Positions 15,612-22,783 of a DNA stretch of 31,624 nucleotides are shown in pieces. A program made the translations under genes and the position numbers. The DNA comes from RBG-16-66-20 sp052386675 (GTDB taxonomy: Bacteria > Pseudomonadota > Gammaproteobacteria > Burkholderiales > SG8-39). Position 1 is the first letter of the stretch. The number at the start of each line of letters is the position of its first letter. The notes under the pieces are model-generated. The model did not search any database and was not told the origin of the DNA. It was given only the letters and a program-made list of their open reading frames with translations. Location of the stretch: assembly GCA_052386675.1 (NCBI GenBank), contig JBQTJX010000066.1, positions 1 through 31,624 on the forward strand, written 5' to 3'.

Positions 15612-16174
15612 CGCGGCGCCGGCGCGCCCGGCGGCAGCCGGCCGTGGCGCTTCAGGTGCTCGGCGTCCAGCTGGGCGTCGGTCTTGTAGTGCGGCACCTT
15701 GAACGCCAGGCGCTTGAAATTCTGCCAGCGATAGGGGACGTCCTTCGTTTCCTTCTCCCAGTATTCATCGCCAAGCCTGATGTTGGCATCCGCATCCAGC
15801 AGCCAGTTGGCCTTGCTGCGCTCGCTGCCAAAGAGGAACAGGCGCCCCTTGTAGACCAGGTAGACGTTGGCGTGGATCGCGGCCTTGAGCGCATAGTGCA
15901 CGCCGCTGGCGCAGAAGCCGGCCCAGGCGGGCGCGTATTTCTTCGGGTCGGCATCGAACAGGCGCTTGTTTTCCGCGCTGGCGAAGCGGTAGGTGTCGCC
16001 GTCGTAGGCCGACTTCAGCGCCGGGTCGCCCTTCAGCGGCGCGGGCGCGGTGAAGTAGGACACCGGGTCGTTGCCGCGCAGCATCACGCGTTCGTCCGCG
16101 TCGTCCTTCATGGTGTTGTGCACGGTGCCGCAGCCCGAGAGGATCGCGGCGAGGAGGACGAGCAGGATTCTCAT
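15608..16174 (-). CDS. YHS domain lipoprotein
   Basis: A 188-aa protein from ATG 16174. The N-terminus ILLVLLAAILSGCG has a good lipobox (L-S-G-C, Cys15), so it is an outer- or inner-membrane lipoprotein. The mature part carries a YHS domain: RGNDPVSYF, YRFASAENKRLFDADPKKYAPAWAGFCASG (quoted only to show the pattern of aromatic, Asp and Cys positions), then ANVYLVYKGRLFLFGS. YHS domains bind metals or occur in metal-handling proteins. The tail from about residue 120 (WLLDADANIRLG, RWQNFKRLAF) is family specific. Its ATG overlaps the ATP-grasp stop codon by 4 nt (ATGA), so it is translationally coupled. Its stop overlaps the convergent hydrolase stop (CTAG). Confidence 0.82.
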   Translation of the reverse strand: MRILLVLLAAILSGCGTVHNTMKDDADERVMLRGNDPVSYFTAPAPLKGDPALKSAYDGDTYRFASAENKRLFDADPKKYAPAWAGFCASGVHYALKAAIHANVYLVYKGRLFLFGSERSKANWLLDADANIRLGDEYWEKETKDVPYRWQNFKRLAFKVPHYKTDAQLDAEHLKRHGRLPPGAPAPR

Positions 16175-17454
16175 GACGGGGACTCTCCAGTGAGGCGCAG
16201 CAGGTTCAGGATCTCGGCGTAGCGGCGGTTGAGCAGTTCCTCGCTCGCCGCGCCCATGTTGATGACCGCATAGCGGTAACTGCCCAGCCACTTCATCTCG
16301 CGCGCGAGCGCTCGCCCGCGCTTGAGGTACAGCATGATCGCGGCATCCGGGTACCGGGCGCGCACGCTGGCGACGTCCGCCTCGCGCGGCTCGCGCGCGA
16401 GGGGCCGGCCATCGAAGCGCCGCGACACCAGGCTGGCGGCGATGGCGCAGCCGGTTGGCGCGCGCCGCGCGTCCGGCTCGGCGCCGGTGCACAGCTCGAG
16501 CAGCATGCGGTGCGGGTCGATGCCGTCCACGCGCTGGTACAGGCCCGCGAGCTGCGAGGCGAGGCGCGGGTTGACCTCGATGATGGTCAGGCGGTCTGTT
16601 TCCGGATTCCAGAACAGCTCGACGTTGAAGAAGCCGTGGCGGTAGCCCATCCCGGTGAGCAGGACCTCGGCCAGCGCGCGCATGCGTTCCTGCACCGCCG
16701 GCGGGACGCGGGACGGGTAGACGAAGCGCTCGAAGGCATCCGTTCCGGGGAACATCACCGCATCGCTCAGGCCGAGGAAGGTGACGCGGCCCTCGCGCAC
16801 GTAGCCGTCCACGTTCACCTCCATCCCCTCCACCGGTTCCTCGGCGATGAGATGGTGGGCGTCCAGCGTGTAGCCGGTGTACGCCGGCATCAGGTCGTTG
16901 AACGGCTTTACCAGGCGCCGGATGATCAGTTCCTCGATGCGGGAGAAATCAAGGTGGCGGCGCAGTTCCTCGAAACCGGTGACGCGGCGCGCGAGCACCG
17001 AAAAGGTGGCGCGAACCGGCTTGACGTAGAAGGGGAAGGGCAGGCCGACCTGCTCCGGCTCGAGCACGCCGTAGGGGAACACCGAGAACCCCGGCACCGC
17101 GCCCGGGGCAATGCGGCGCTGTTCCAGGCGGGCGTAATATTTGTGCTGCGCGGTGACCACCACCGCGGGCGGCGTGCCGGGCAGGCCGAGGCGCTCGGCA
17201 ACCGCGGCCGCGATCAGGGCGCCGAAGTACTCGTTGTTGCTGAACACGCCGTCGATGCGGCCGCGCCAGCGTTCGACCAGCTCGTCCACGAACGCGCGCG
17301 CATCGAAGGTCAGCAGGCGCGCGTTCGACGGGAAACGGAACAGGTCGAAGCCCGCCTCCACGAACTCGTAATCCCCGTAATCGCCGCGGGCGAAGGCCTC
17401 CCGGTCCCATTCCTTGGGGAAGACGACCAGGATCCGCTTGCGCCGTCGTGTCAT
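16171..17454 (-). CDS. ATP-grasp domain enzyme (carboxylate-amine ligase type)
   Basis: A 427-aa protein from ATG 17454. The N-terminal pre-ATP-grasp part begins RKRILVVFPKEWDREAF and contains GVFSNNEYFGALIAAAVAE. The ATP-grasp part has HKYYARLE, FPFYVKPVRATFS (the ATP lysine), VEGMEVNVDGYV, then GFFNVELFWNPE and the metal-binding IIEVNPRLASQL. Such enzymes join a carboxylate to an amine or thiol through an acyl phosphate. Its own substrate is not evident. The last 90 residues have a VINMGAASEELLNRRY block. It overlaps the methyltransferase stop (ATGA, 17451-17454) and the YHS gene start (ATGA, 16171-16174), so the three are one translational unit. An amino-acid or small-peptide ligase role is inference. 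Confidence 0.87.
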   Translation of the reverse strand: MTRRRKRILVVFPKEWDREAFARGDYGDYEFVEAGFDLFRFPSNARLLTFDARAFVDELVERWRGRIDGVFSNNEYFGALIAAAVAERLGLPGTPPAVVVTAQHKYYARLEQRRIAPGAVPGFSVFPYGVLEPEQVGLPFPFYVKPVRATFSVLARRVTGFEELRRHLDFSRIEELIIRRLVKPFNDLMPAYTGYTLDAHHLIAEEPVEGMEVNVDGYVREGRVTFLGLSDAVMFPGTDAFERFVYPSRVPPAVQERMRALAEVLLTGMGYRHGFFNVELFWNPETDRLTIIEVNPRLASQLAGLYQRVDGIDPHRMLLELCTGAEPDARRAPTGCAIAASLVSRRFDGRPLAREPREADVASVRARYPDAAIMLYLKRGRALAREMKWLGSYRYAVINMGAASEELLNRRYAEILNLLRLTGESPS

Positions 17455-18140
17455 GCGGGCAGGGCGGCCGGATGCGCGGTGCCGCGCGCGAGGTAGTTGG
17501 TGCCAAACAGCACGGGCTCGATCCTGAGGTCCGGCACGTATCCCTGGAGCAGGCGCCAGGGCGCATCCAGGCCGCGCAGGGTCGTGACGTAGGGCGTCGC
17601 CTTCAGGATCCGGTAGATCCGCAGCGGGAAGAGCCACCGCGACGGATGCTTGATTCCGGCGACCGCGACGCGGGCGCGCGGCCGCGCCCGGGCGAAGATG
17701 CGCTCCAGCGCCGGGGGCGACTGCAGCACGTCGTGGGTGTAGTTGAACAGGATGGCGTCCAGCGGCACGCCCGGGTCGGCGTCCTCCATGGGCGCCTGGA
17801 TGAGGCTGACGTTGTCCCAGCCGGCGGCGGCCACCCGTTCCCGGGACAGGGCGATCATCTCCGGGCTGACCTCGATGCCGATGACGCGGCCGGAAGGGCC
17901 GACCGCCTCGCGCAGCAGCGGCAGGGACAGGCCGGTGCCGCAGGCGACATCGAGCACCGTGTCGCCGGGGGCGAGCCGCAGCAGGGCGGCCACGCGGCGG
18001 CGCAGGGGCATGGTGCGTTGCGCCGAGGCGTCGTAGCCGTGGGCGTGATGGCGGTATTTCTCGATCGCGAGGCTAGGGTCGGGGTGCAGGGGGAAAAGGG
18101 GGAACAGGGGAAACACTCCGCTCGTTTGCGCCACCGTCAT
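17451..18140 (-). CDS. Class I SAM-dependent methyltransferase
   Basis: A 229-aa protein from ATG 18140. The SAM-binding motif I is VLDVACGTGLSLPLL (about residues 60-74), followed by GRVIGIEVSPEMI (acidic motif II), VSLIQAPMED (motif III region) and DAILFNYTHDVLQ. It resembles UbiE/Methyltransf_25-type small-molecule methyltransferases. The N-terminus has a short FPLFPLFPL repeat just after the start. The C-terminal part from about residue 165 (PSRWLFPLRIYR, GYVPDLRIEPVLFGTNYLARG) would bind the acceptor, which is unknown. It lies 59 bp downstream of the NDH-2 gene on the same strand and is coupled by an ATGA overlap to the ATP-grasp gene. Confidence 0.88.
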   Translation of the reverse strand: MTVAQTSGVFPLFPLFPLHPDPSLAIEKYRHHAHGYDASAQRTMPLRRRVAALLRLAPGDTVLDVACGTGLSLPLLREAVGPSGRVIGIEVSPEMIALSRERVAAAGWDNVSLIQAPMEDADPGVPLDAILFNYTHDVLQSPPALERIFARARPRARVAVAGIKHPSRWLFPLRIYRILKATPYVTTLRGLDAPWRLLQGYVPDLRIEPVLFGTNYLARGTAHPAALPA

Positions 18141-18199
18141 GGCTGGATGGTCGGCGCCGGGCTGTCGTTCATTACGCCGTGAACAAGGTATCGGGCGCT

Positions 18200-19450
18200 T
18201 TAGTCCCGCGGCCGGCCATCGCCGATCACGATGCGCGCATTGCGCTCGAAGGTCCAGTAGGCCCAGGCCCAGTCGATCAGGACCACGATCCGGTTGCGGA
18301 AGCCGATCAGGAAGTAGATGTGGGCGAGCAGCCACAGCAGCCACGCCGGGTAGCCCGAGAAGCGCAGCTTGCCCAGCACCGCCACCGCGGCATTGCGCCC
18401 GATGGTGGCGAGCATGCCCACGTCCTTGTAGCGGAAGGGCGACAGCGGCTTGCCGCGCAGCGCGGCGACAATGTTGCGCGCGACATGCCTACCCATCTGT
18501 TTCGCCGCCGGGGCGATGCCGGGCACCGCGGGCGCATGCCAGGGCAGGGCGGCGAGGTCCCCGATCACCGCCACTTCCGGGTGGCCGGGAACGGTGAGGT
18601 CCTCGCCAACGATGACGCGCCCGGCGCGGTCCAGCGGCACGCCCAGGCTCGCGCCCAGCGGCGAAGCCGCGACGCCCGCAGCCCAGACCACCGTCCTCGC
18701 CGCGAGACGGTCCGCCCCCAGTTGCACGCCGCCGGCATCGATGCCGCTCACCATCCGCCCAAGCCACACCGTCACGCCCAGCCGCTCCAGCTGCCGGCGC
18801 GCCTTCTCCGACAGGTTCGGCGGGTAGCCGGGCAGCACGCGGTCGGTGCCTTCGACCAGCACCACGCGCGCGTTGCGCGGGTCGAAGCGGCGGAATTCAC
18901 CGTGCAGCGTGTGGCGCGCGATCTCGGCGAAGGCGCCCGCCAGTTCCACGCCGGTGGCGCCGCCGCCGATGACCACGAAGGTGAGCCAGTCTGCGCGTTT
19001 CGCCGGGTCGGTTTCCCGTTCCGCGTGCTCGTAGGCGAGCAGCACGCGGCGGCGGATCTCGTAGGCGTCCTCCAGCGTCTTCAGGCTGGGCGCGTGAGCC
19101 GCCCACTCGTCGTGGCCGAAATAGCTGTTGGTGGCACCGGTGGCCACTACCAGGCGGTCGTAGGCGATCTCGTCGCCGCCCTCGAGCAGCACGGCGCGGC
19201 GCGCCGCATCGATGCTCGTCGCATTGCCGTAGATGACGGTGGCGTTGTCCTGTCCGGCGAGGATGTGGCGGATAGGCGCAGCCACTGCCGGCGCCGACAG
19301 GCCCGCGGTCGCCACCTGGTACAGCAGCGGCTGGAACAGGTGGTGGTTTGTGCGGTCCACCACCGTGACCCGCACCGGCGCGCCGGCGAGCGCGCGCGCG
19401 GCGAACAGGCCGCCGAAACCGCAACCGAGTATGACGACGTGAGGCTCCAC
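18200..19450 (-). CDS. Type II NADH dehydrogenase-like FAD oxidoreductase
   Basis: A 416-aa protein, GTG start at 19450 (VEPHVVILGCGFGG), since no in-frame ATG lies close upstream. The FAD motif GCGFGG is at residues 9-14 with VVDRTNHHLFQPLLYQVATAG directly after the first strand, a hallmark of NDH-2. The NAD-binding motif is FVVIGGGATGVELAG (about residues 160-174), and the FAD C-block is VAVIGDLAALPW. The C-terminal stretch (WLLWLLAHIYFLIGF, RIVVLIDWAWAYWTFERN) is the amphipathic membrane anchor of NDH-2 enzymes. It oxidises NADH and reduces quinone at the inner membrane without pumping protons. It is divergent from the thioesterase gene (21-bp gap) and the first gene of the minus-strand run. 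Confidence 0.92.
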   Translation of the reverse strand: MEPHVVILGCGFGGLFAARALAGAPVRVTVVDRTNHHLFQPLLYQVATAGLSAPAVAAPIRHILAGQDNATVIYGNATSIDAARRAVLLEGGDEIAYDRLVVATGATNSYFGHDEWAAHAPSLKTLEDAYEIRRRVLLAYEHAERETDPAKRADWLTFVVIGGGATGVELAGAFAEIARHTLHGEFRRFDPRNARVVLVEGTDRVLPGYPPNLSEKARRQLERLGVTVWLGRMVSGIDAGGVQLGADRLAARTVVWAAGVAASPLGASLGVPLDRAGRVIVGEDLTVPGHPEVAVIGDLAALPWHAPAVPGIAPAAKQMGRHVARNIVAALRGKPLSPFRYKDVGMLATIGRNAAVAVLGKLRFSGYPAWLLWLLAHIYFLIGFRNRIVVLIDWAWAYWTFERNARIVIGDGRPRD

Positions 19451-19471
19451 GCGGCTATCATAGCGATTCGC

Positions 19472-19876
19472 ATGGAACTCTCCTCGATCCTCCGGCCCGG
19501 CGGCACCGGTAGCGCGGCGTTGACCGTGGGCGAAGAGCATACCGCGCCTCGCGTCGGCAGCGGGCTGGTGCACGTGCTGGCGACCCCGGTGATGATCAAC
19601 CTGTTCGAAGCCGCCGCGCTGGACGCAGTGGACCAGCACCTGCCGCCGGGCTACCAGAGCCTGGGCACGGTGCTGAACGTGCGCCACATCGCTGCGACGC
19701 CGGTGGGGATGCAGGTGCGCGCGCGCGCCGAAGTGATTCGCGTCGAGGGGCGCACTGTGTTCCTCAAGGTGGAGGCGCGCGACGAGAAGGACCTGATCGG
19801 CGACGGACTGCACGAGCGCGTCGTGGTCAACGTCGAGAAATTCAGCCAGCGCGTGCAGCGCAAGCTCTCGCCATGA
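19472..19876 (+). CDS. FlK-like hotdog thioesterase
   Basis: A 134-aa protein from ATG 19472. It has the hotdog features of the fluoroacetyl-CoA thioesterase (FlK) family: VLATPVMINLFEAAALDAV (helix with Thr and Glu in the active-site positions), GYQSLGTVLNVRHIAATPVGM (strand with His-Ile-Ala) and VEGRTVFLKVEARDEKDLIGDGLHERVVV. It probably hydrolyses a short acyl-CoA. The natural substrate in non-fluoroacetate bacteria is unknown. It lies only 21 bp from the divergent NDH-2 gene and 10 bp before the DadA-like gene. Its stop codon begins a 14-bp tandem duplication (separate entry). Confidence 0.88.
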   Translation: MELSSILRPGGTGSAALTVGEEHTAPRVGSGLVHVLATPVMINLFEAAALDAVDQHLPPGYQSLGTVLNVRHIAATPVGMQVRARAEVIRVEGRTVFLKVEARDEKDLIGDGLHERVVVNVEKFSQRVQRKLSP

Positions 19877-19901
19877 AGGCAGACACGTGAAGGCAGATAT
19901 T
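19874..19901 (+). repeat. 14-bp imperfect tandem duplication at the thioesterase/DadA-like junction
   Basis: TGAAGGCAGACACG (19874-19887) is followed by TGAAGGCAGATATT (19888-19901): the first 10 bases are identical. The first copy sits in ATGAAGGCAGAC, which would encode Met-Lys-Ala-Asp as an overlapping start but runs into TGA after five codons. The second copy, read from GTG 19887, gives Met-Lys-Ala-Asp in frame with the long gene. Confidence 0.75.
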
Positions 19902-21128
19902 GCGGTCCTCGGCGCCGGCATCGTCGGCGTCTGCGTCGCCCTGCACCTGCAAAAACAGGGACGGACCACGATTTTGCTGGACCGCCGCGGCGCGGCTGAG
20001 GAAACTTCGTTCGGCAACGCGGGGCTCATCCAGCGCGAGGGCGTGGTGCCCTACGGCTTCCCGCACGATTTCGGCGCGCTGCTGCGCTACGGCCTGAACC
20101 GCACCATCGACGCCCACTACCACCTCACCGCGCTGCCTGAGATCGCGCCCTTCCTGTGGAAGTACTGGACCCATTCGCGCAAGGAGCGCCACGCCGAGAT
20201 CGCGCGGCTGTATTCGAAGCTCATCGAGCATTGCGTCGTCGAGCACGACGCCCTCGCGGCTGAATCCGGCGCGGCGGACCTCATCCGGCGCGATGGCTGG
20301 ATCCGTGCCTTCCGGACCGCGCAAAAGCGTGACGCGAGCTTTGCCGAGGCAGAGCAGTGGAAGCGCGAATTCGGCGTGGTCTACCGCGCCCTGGACGCGC
20401 GCGGGCTGGCGGAGATGGAACCCCACCTCGCGCCGGTGTTGAGCGGAGGGCTGCACTGGACCGAGCCCACGACGGTCACCGACCCCAATGCACTCGCGCT
20501 CGCCTACCTGCGGCGCTTCGAGGCCCTGGGCGGGAAGTTCGTGCAGGGGAATGCGGCCACGCTGGAGGAATCGGGCGGCGGCTGGCGGTTGCGCACGGCG
20601 GAAGGTCCTGTCGAAACCGGCGCCGCGGTGATCGCGCTGGGTCCCTGGGCGGATGTGGTGACGCGGATGCTGGGCTATGACCTGCCCCTGGCGGTGAAGC
20701 GCGGTTACCACATGCACTACCGCGCGGCGGGCGTGGCGAAGCTCAACCGTCCGGTGCTGGACAGCGAGAAGGGCTACTGCCTCGCGCCGATGGCGAAGGG
20801 CATTCGCCTGACCACCGGCGCCGAGTTCGCCTTGCGCGATGCCATCCGCACGCCGGTGCAGCTGGGTCGCGCCGAGCCCATCGCGCGCAACCTGTTTCCT
20901 TTGGCCGAGCGGGTGGACACCGAGGCCTGGATGGGCGCGCGGCCCTGCACGCCGGACATGATGCCCATCATCGGGCCGGCGCCGCGCCACAAGTCGCTCT
21001 GGTTTGCCTTCGGCCATGCGCACCATGGGCTGACGCTGGGGCCGGTGACCGGGCGGATGATCGCGGAGATGGTGACGGGAGAGACGCCGTTCGTGGATCC
21101 GGGGCCGTATCGGGCGGACAGGTTCTGA
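19887..21128 (+). CDS. DadA-like FAD-dependent oxidoreductase (D-amino acid dehydrogenase family)
   Basis: A 413-aa DAO-fold flavoenzyme starting at GTG 19887. The FAD motif is DIAVLGAGIVGVCVALHLQKQG (described by its Gly9, Gly11, Gly14 pattern), followed by LLDRRGAAEETSFGNAG, the DadA-type block after the second strand. Later motifs: SGGLHWTEPTTVTDPNALALAYLR, GAAVIALGPWADVVT, PLAVKRGYHMHY, GAEFALRD, WMGARPCTPDMMPIIGPAP, and the C-terminal substrate block WFAFGHAHHGLTLGPVTGRMIAEM. It oxidises an amine or D-amino acid and passes electrons to the quinone pool. The exact substrate is not evident. It lies downstream of the thioesterase and 8 bp before the small membrane protein gene. The GTG start may result from the tandem duplication described separately. 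Confidence 0.92.
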   Translation: MKADIAVLGAGIVGVCVALHLQKQGRTTILLDRRGAAEETSFGNAGLIQREGVVPYGFPHDFGALLRYGLNRTIDAHYHLTALPEIAPFLWKYWTHSRKERHAEIARLYSKLIEHCVVEHDALAAESGAADLIRRDGWIRAFRTAQKRDASFAEAEQWKREFGVVYRALDARGLAEMEPHLAPVLSGGLHWTEPTTVTDPNALALAYLRRFEALGGKFVQGNAATLEESGGGWRLRTAEGPVETGAAVIALGPWADVVTRMLGYDLPLAVKRGYHMHYRAAGVAKLNRPVLDSEKGYCLAPMAKGIRLTTGAEFALRDAIRTPVQLGRAEPIARNLFPLAERVDTEAWMGARPCTPDMMPIIGPAPRHKSLWFAFGHAHHGLTLGPVTGRMIAEMVTGETPFVDPGPYRADRF

Positions 21129-21136
21129 GGCCACAC

Positions 21137-21421
21137 GTGGATCAAATGAGTCTCTCCCAACGCCTCGTCAATCTCGCCACCCCAGGCAAGTCCCGCTGGC
21201 AACCCATGCTCGGTTGCCTCGCCATCGCCGGCGCCTGCGTCCAGGCGGTGACGTTCCTGAAGCCCGCTGAGCCGCTGCTGTCCATCCTGGTGATCGGCGC
21301 CCTGATGAGCTGGTTCATCGGCGCGCTGGCGGGAATCGGCTACGTGCGCTGGTTCTTCGGCAAGGAGTTCGCCAGGGCGAAGCAGGAGAGCGGGGACCCC
21401 CGCAGCGACATCGGCCCCTAG
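21137..21421 (+). CDS. Small two-helix membrane protein, hypothetical
   Basis: A 94-aa protein with two hydrophobic helices (about residues 24-42, MLGCLAIAGACVQAVTFL, and 47-70, LLSILVIGALMSWFIGALAGIGYV), a short Pro-containing turn (KPAEP) between them and a charged C-tail. I chose GTG 21137 because GAGG lies 6 nt before it. ATG 21146 (three codons later) is nearly as good. I do not recognise a family. The stop is 10 bp before the first copy of the 20-bp palindrome. It is likely cotranscribed with the DadA-like gene 8 bp upstream. Confidence 0.7.
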   Translation: MDQMSLSQRLVNLATPGKSRWQPMLGCLAIAGACVQAVTFLKPAEPLLSILVIGALMSWFIGALAGIGYVRWFFGKEFARAKQESGDPRSDIGP

Positions 21422-21430
21422 ACGGCCAGG

Positions 21431-21450
21431 ATGTAACCGATCGGTTACAT
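21431..21450. promoter_or_regulatory. Perfect 20-bp palindrome, copy 1 (operator or hairpin)
   Basis: ATGTAACCGATCGGTTACAT is a perfect palindrome, 10 bp after the preceding stop codon and 181 bp before the first binding-protein gene. An identical copy is at 31395-31414. With flanks, both read GCCAG(G/A)-palindrome-T(T)GCG. It could be a TetR-type operator or, as RNA, an 8-bp stem with a GATC loop. No T-tract follows. Confidence 0.75.
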
Positions 21451-21573
21451 TTGCGAACGCCCCCGGGGCTCGTTGGCCTTTCCCGCCCGGTCCCGCGGCC
21501 GGTTTCCTCGCCTGCGCGCCGCGCCGCCGCGCCGGCGCAAGCGGATTGATCGTCCCGTCCCCCGCCGAAGGAC

Positions 21574-21579
21574 TATAGT
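21574..21579 (+). promoter_or_regulatory. Candidate -10 box for the binding-protein operon
   Basis: TATAGT in GACTATAGTTC is a strong -10 match, 53 nt before the ATG at 21632. The nearest -35-like sequence, TTGATC at 21546, is 22 nt away, too far for a normal spacer. A run of 8 G (21588-21595) lies where transcription would begin. The rest of the 210-bp gap (21422-21631) shows only the palindrome. Confidence 0.35.
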
Positions 21580-21631
21580 TCGACCCCGGGGGGGGCATGG
21601 TTCGGCGCAAGCTCAAGCAGGGATTGATGGC

Positions 21632-22615
21632 ATGAGCACGATGGTCGGAGCAGTTGTCGCTGCCGCCATCGCGCTGAGCACGGCCGCGATGAGCGTGACG
21701 GCACAACCCGCTGAGCGGATTCCGCTGATCGGTTATCTCGGATTTCTCGGCGAGCCGGAGCAGTCGCATTTCCGGGAGGCATTCCTTGCCGGCCTGCGGG
21801 ACGCAGGCTACGTCCCGGGTCAGAACCTTGTCATCGAGGCGCGGCGCTACTCGAGCGAAGGCGAGTTGCGCAATGCGATCGCCGACCTTTCAAGGCTGAA
21901 GGCCGCCGTCCTGGTAGTCGGCCCGCCAGGTACTGCTGCCACGGCGAGGCACGCGACGCAAAACGTGCCGATCGTCTGCGCCTCCTGCGGCGACCCGGTT
22001 GAGAACGGCCTGGCGGCAAGCCTCGCGCGCCCGGGTGGAATGGTGACCGGCGTGGCCAGCCTGTCCGCCGAACTGCTCGGAAAACGCCTCGCGCAACTGA
22101 AAGAGATGCTTCCCGGCACCACGCGCATCGCGGCGGCCGTGTTTCCCAGGAACCCCGGGACTGCCGCGACCCTCAAGGCGCTTGAGTCCGCCGGCCGCGT
22201 GCTTGGACTTGAGATCCTGCGCGTCGAGGTTCGTGGCGCCGCGGATGTCGAACCCGTGTTCCGCGCGGCGGCGGCCGGCAAGGCTTCCGCCATGCTCCTG
22301 CAGGACGACCCGATGCTGAGGACCGTGCGCGCACAGATCGGGTCGGCATCGCTCAAATACCGGATTCCCGCCTCTACCGGCGTACCCGAGGTCGCCGAGG
22401 CGGGTGCGCTGATCGCCTATGGACCCGACCGCGTCGCGATGATGCGGCGGACCGCGACCTTCGTCGACCGGATTCTCAAGGGCGCCAAGCCGGGCGAGCT
22501 ACCCTTTGAGCAGGTCGCCAAGCTGGACCTGATCGTCAACGCAAGGACCGCGAAGGCGCTCGGCATTGTCATCCCGCCGGCGATCGTCCTGCAGGCCAGC
22601 CGTGTCATCGAGTAG
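21632..22615 (+). CDS. ABC_sub_bind family periplasmic binding protein, copy A
   Basis: A 327-aa exported protein with a Sec signal peptide (about residues 1-25, ending SVTAQ). The mature part has the ABC_sub_bind (Pfam PF04392, from memory) pattern: IPLIGYLGF, a FREAFLAGLRDAGYVPGQNLVIEARRY block, the conserved ASLARPGGMVTGVASLS, a KRLAQLKEML helix, GALIAYGPD, VDRILKGAKPGELPFEQ, and the C-terminal KALGIVIPPAIVLQASRVIE ending that all copies share in some form. It binds a small ligand of unknown identity. It is the most diverged copy (no RR in the signal peptide, VIE-TAG ending rather than ATGA coupling). AGGGA lies 8 nt before the ATG. No permease or ATPase accompanies it. Confidence 0.9.
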   Translation: MSTMVGAVVAAAIALSTAAMSVTAQPAERIPLIGYLGFLGEPEQSHFREAFLAGLRDAGYVPGQNLVIEARRYSSEGELRNAIADLSRLKAAVLVVGPPGTAATARHATQNVPIVCASCGDPVENGLAASLARPGGMVTGVASLSAELLGKRLAQLKEMLPGTTRIAAAVFPRNPGTAATLKALESAGRVLGLEILRVEVRGAADVEPVFRAAAAGKASAMLLQDDPMLRTVRAQIGSASLKYRIPASTGVPEVAEAGALIAYGPDRVAMMRRTATFVDRILKGAKPGELPFEQVAKLDLIVNARTAKALGIVIPPAIVLQASRVIE

Positions 22616-22631
22616 CCAGGCGCCCGCACCG

Positions 22632-22783
22632 GCCGCGGGCGCCACCTGCGGCCTGCTCGATCTCGCCCCGGCCGTCTGTTCGGATTTCGACTTCAACTGG
22701 TGATTGACCTGACGACCGCGGGGGCGCTCGGTATAACGGTGCCCCGGTCGTTCCTGCTGCGCGCGGACCAGGTGATCGAATGA
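22632..22783 (+). pseudogene. Decayed 3' remnant of a sixth ABC_sub_bind gene
   Basis: Between copies A and B the last 28 codons of a further paralogue can be read, from about 22697: LVIDLTTAGALGITVP, then RSFLLRADQVIE and TGA at 22781-22783. This aligns with the shared family ending LVVNLKAARALGIVIPQ...RADRVIE. Just upstream, in another frame, GLLDLAP...DFDF resembles the DLPVE..KFDL block, so at least one frameshift separates them, and no start or body remains. It ends with the standard junction: its TGA overlaps the ATG of copy B. Confidence 0.75.

Noticed and set aside
14009..16222. A very long (737-codon) open frame on the plus strand across several genes
   Set aside because: It crosses four well-supported genes on both strands, its translation is low-complexity Arg/Ala/Gly-rich, and it has no domain. 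It is a high-GC shadow frame.
21431..21450. Palindrome as a simple intrinsic terminator
   Set aside because: The stem is AT/GC mixed with a 4-nt loop and no T-tract follows either copy. A terminator role remains possible but is not the default reading.
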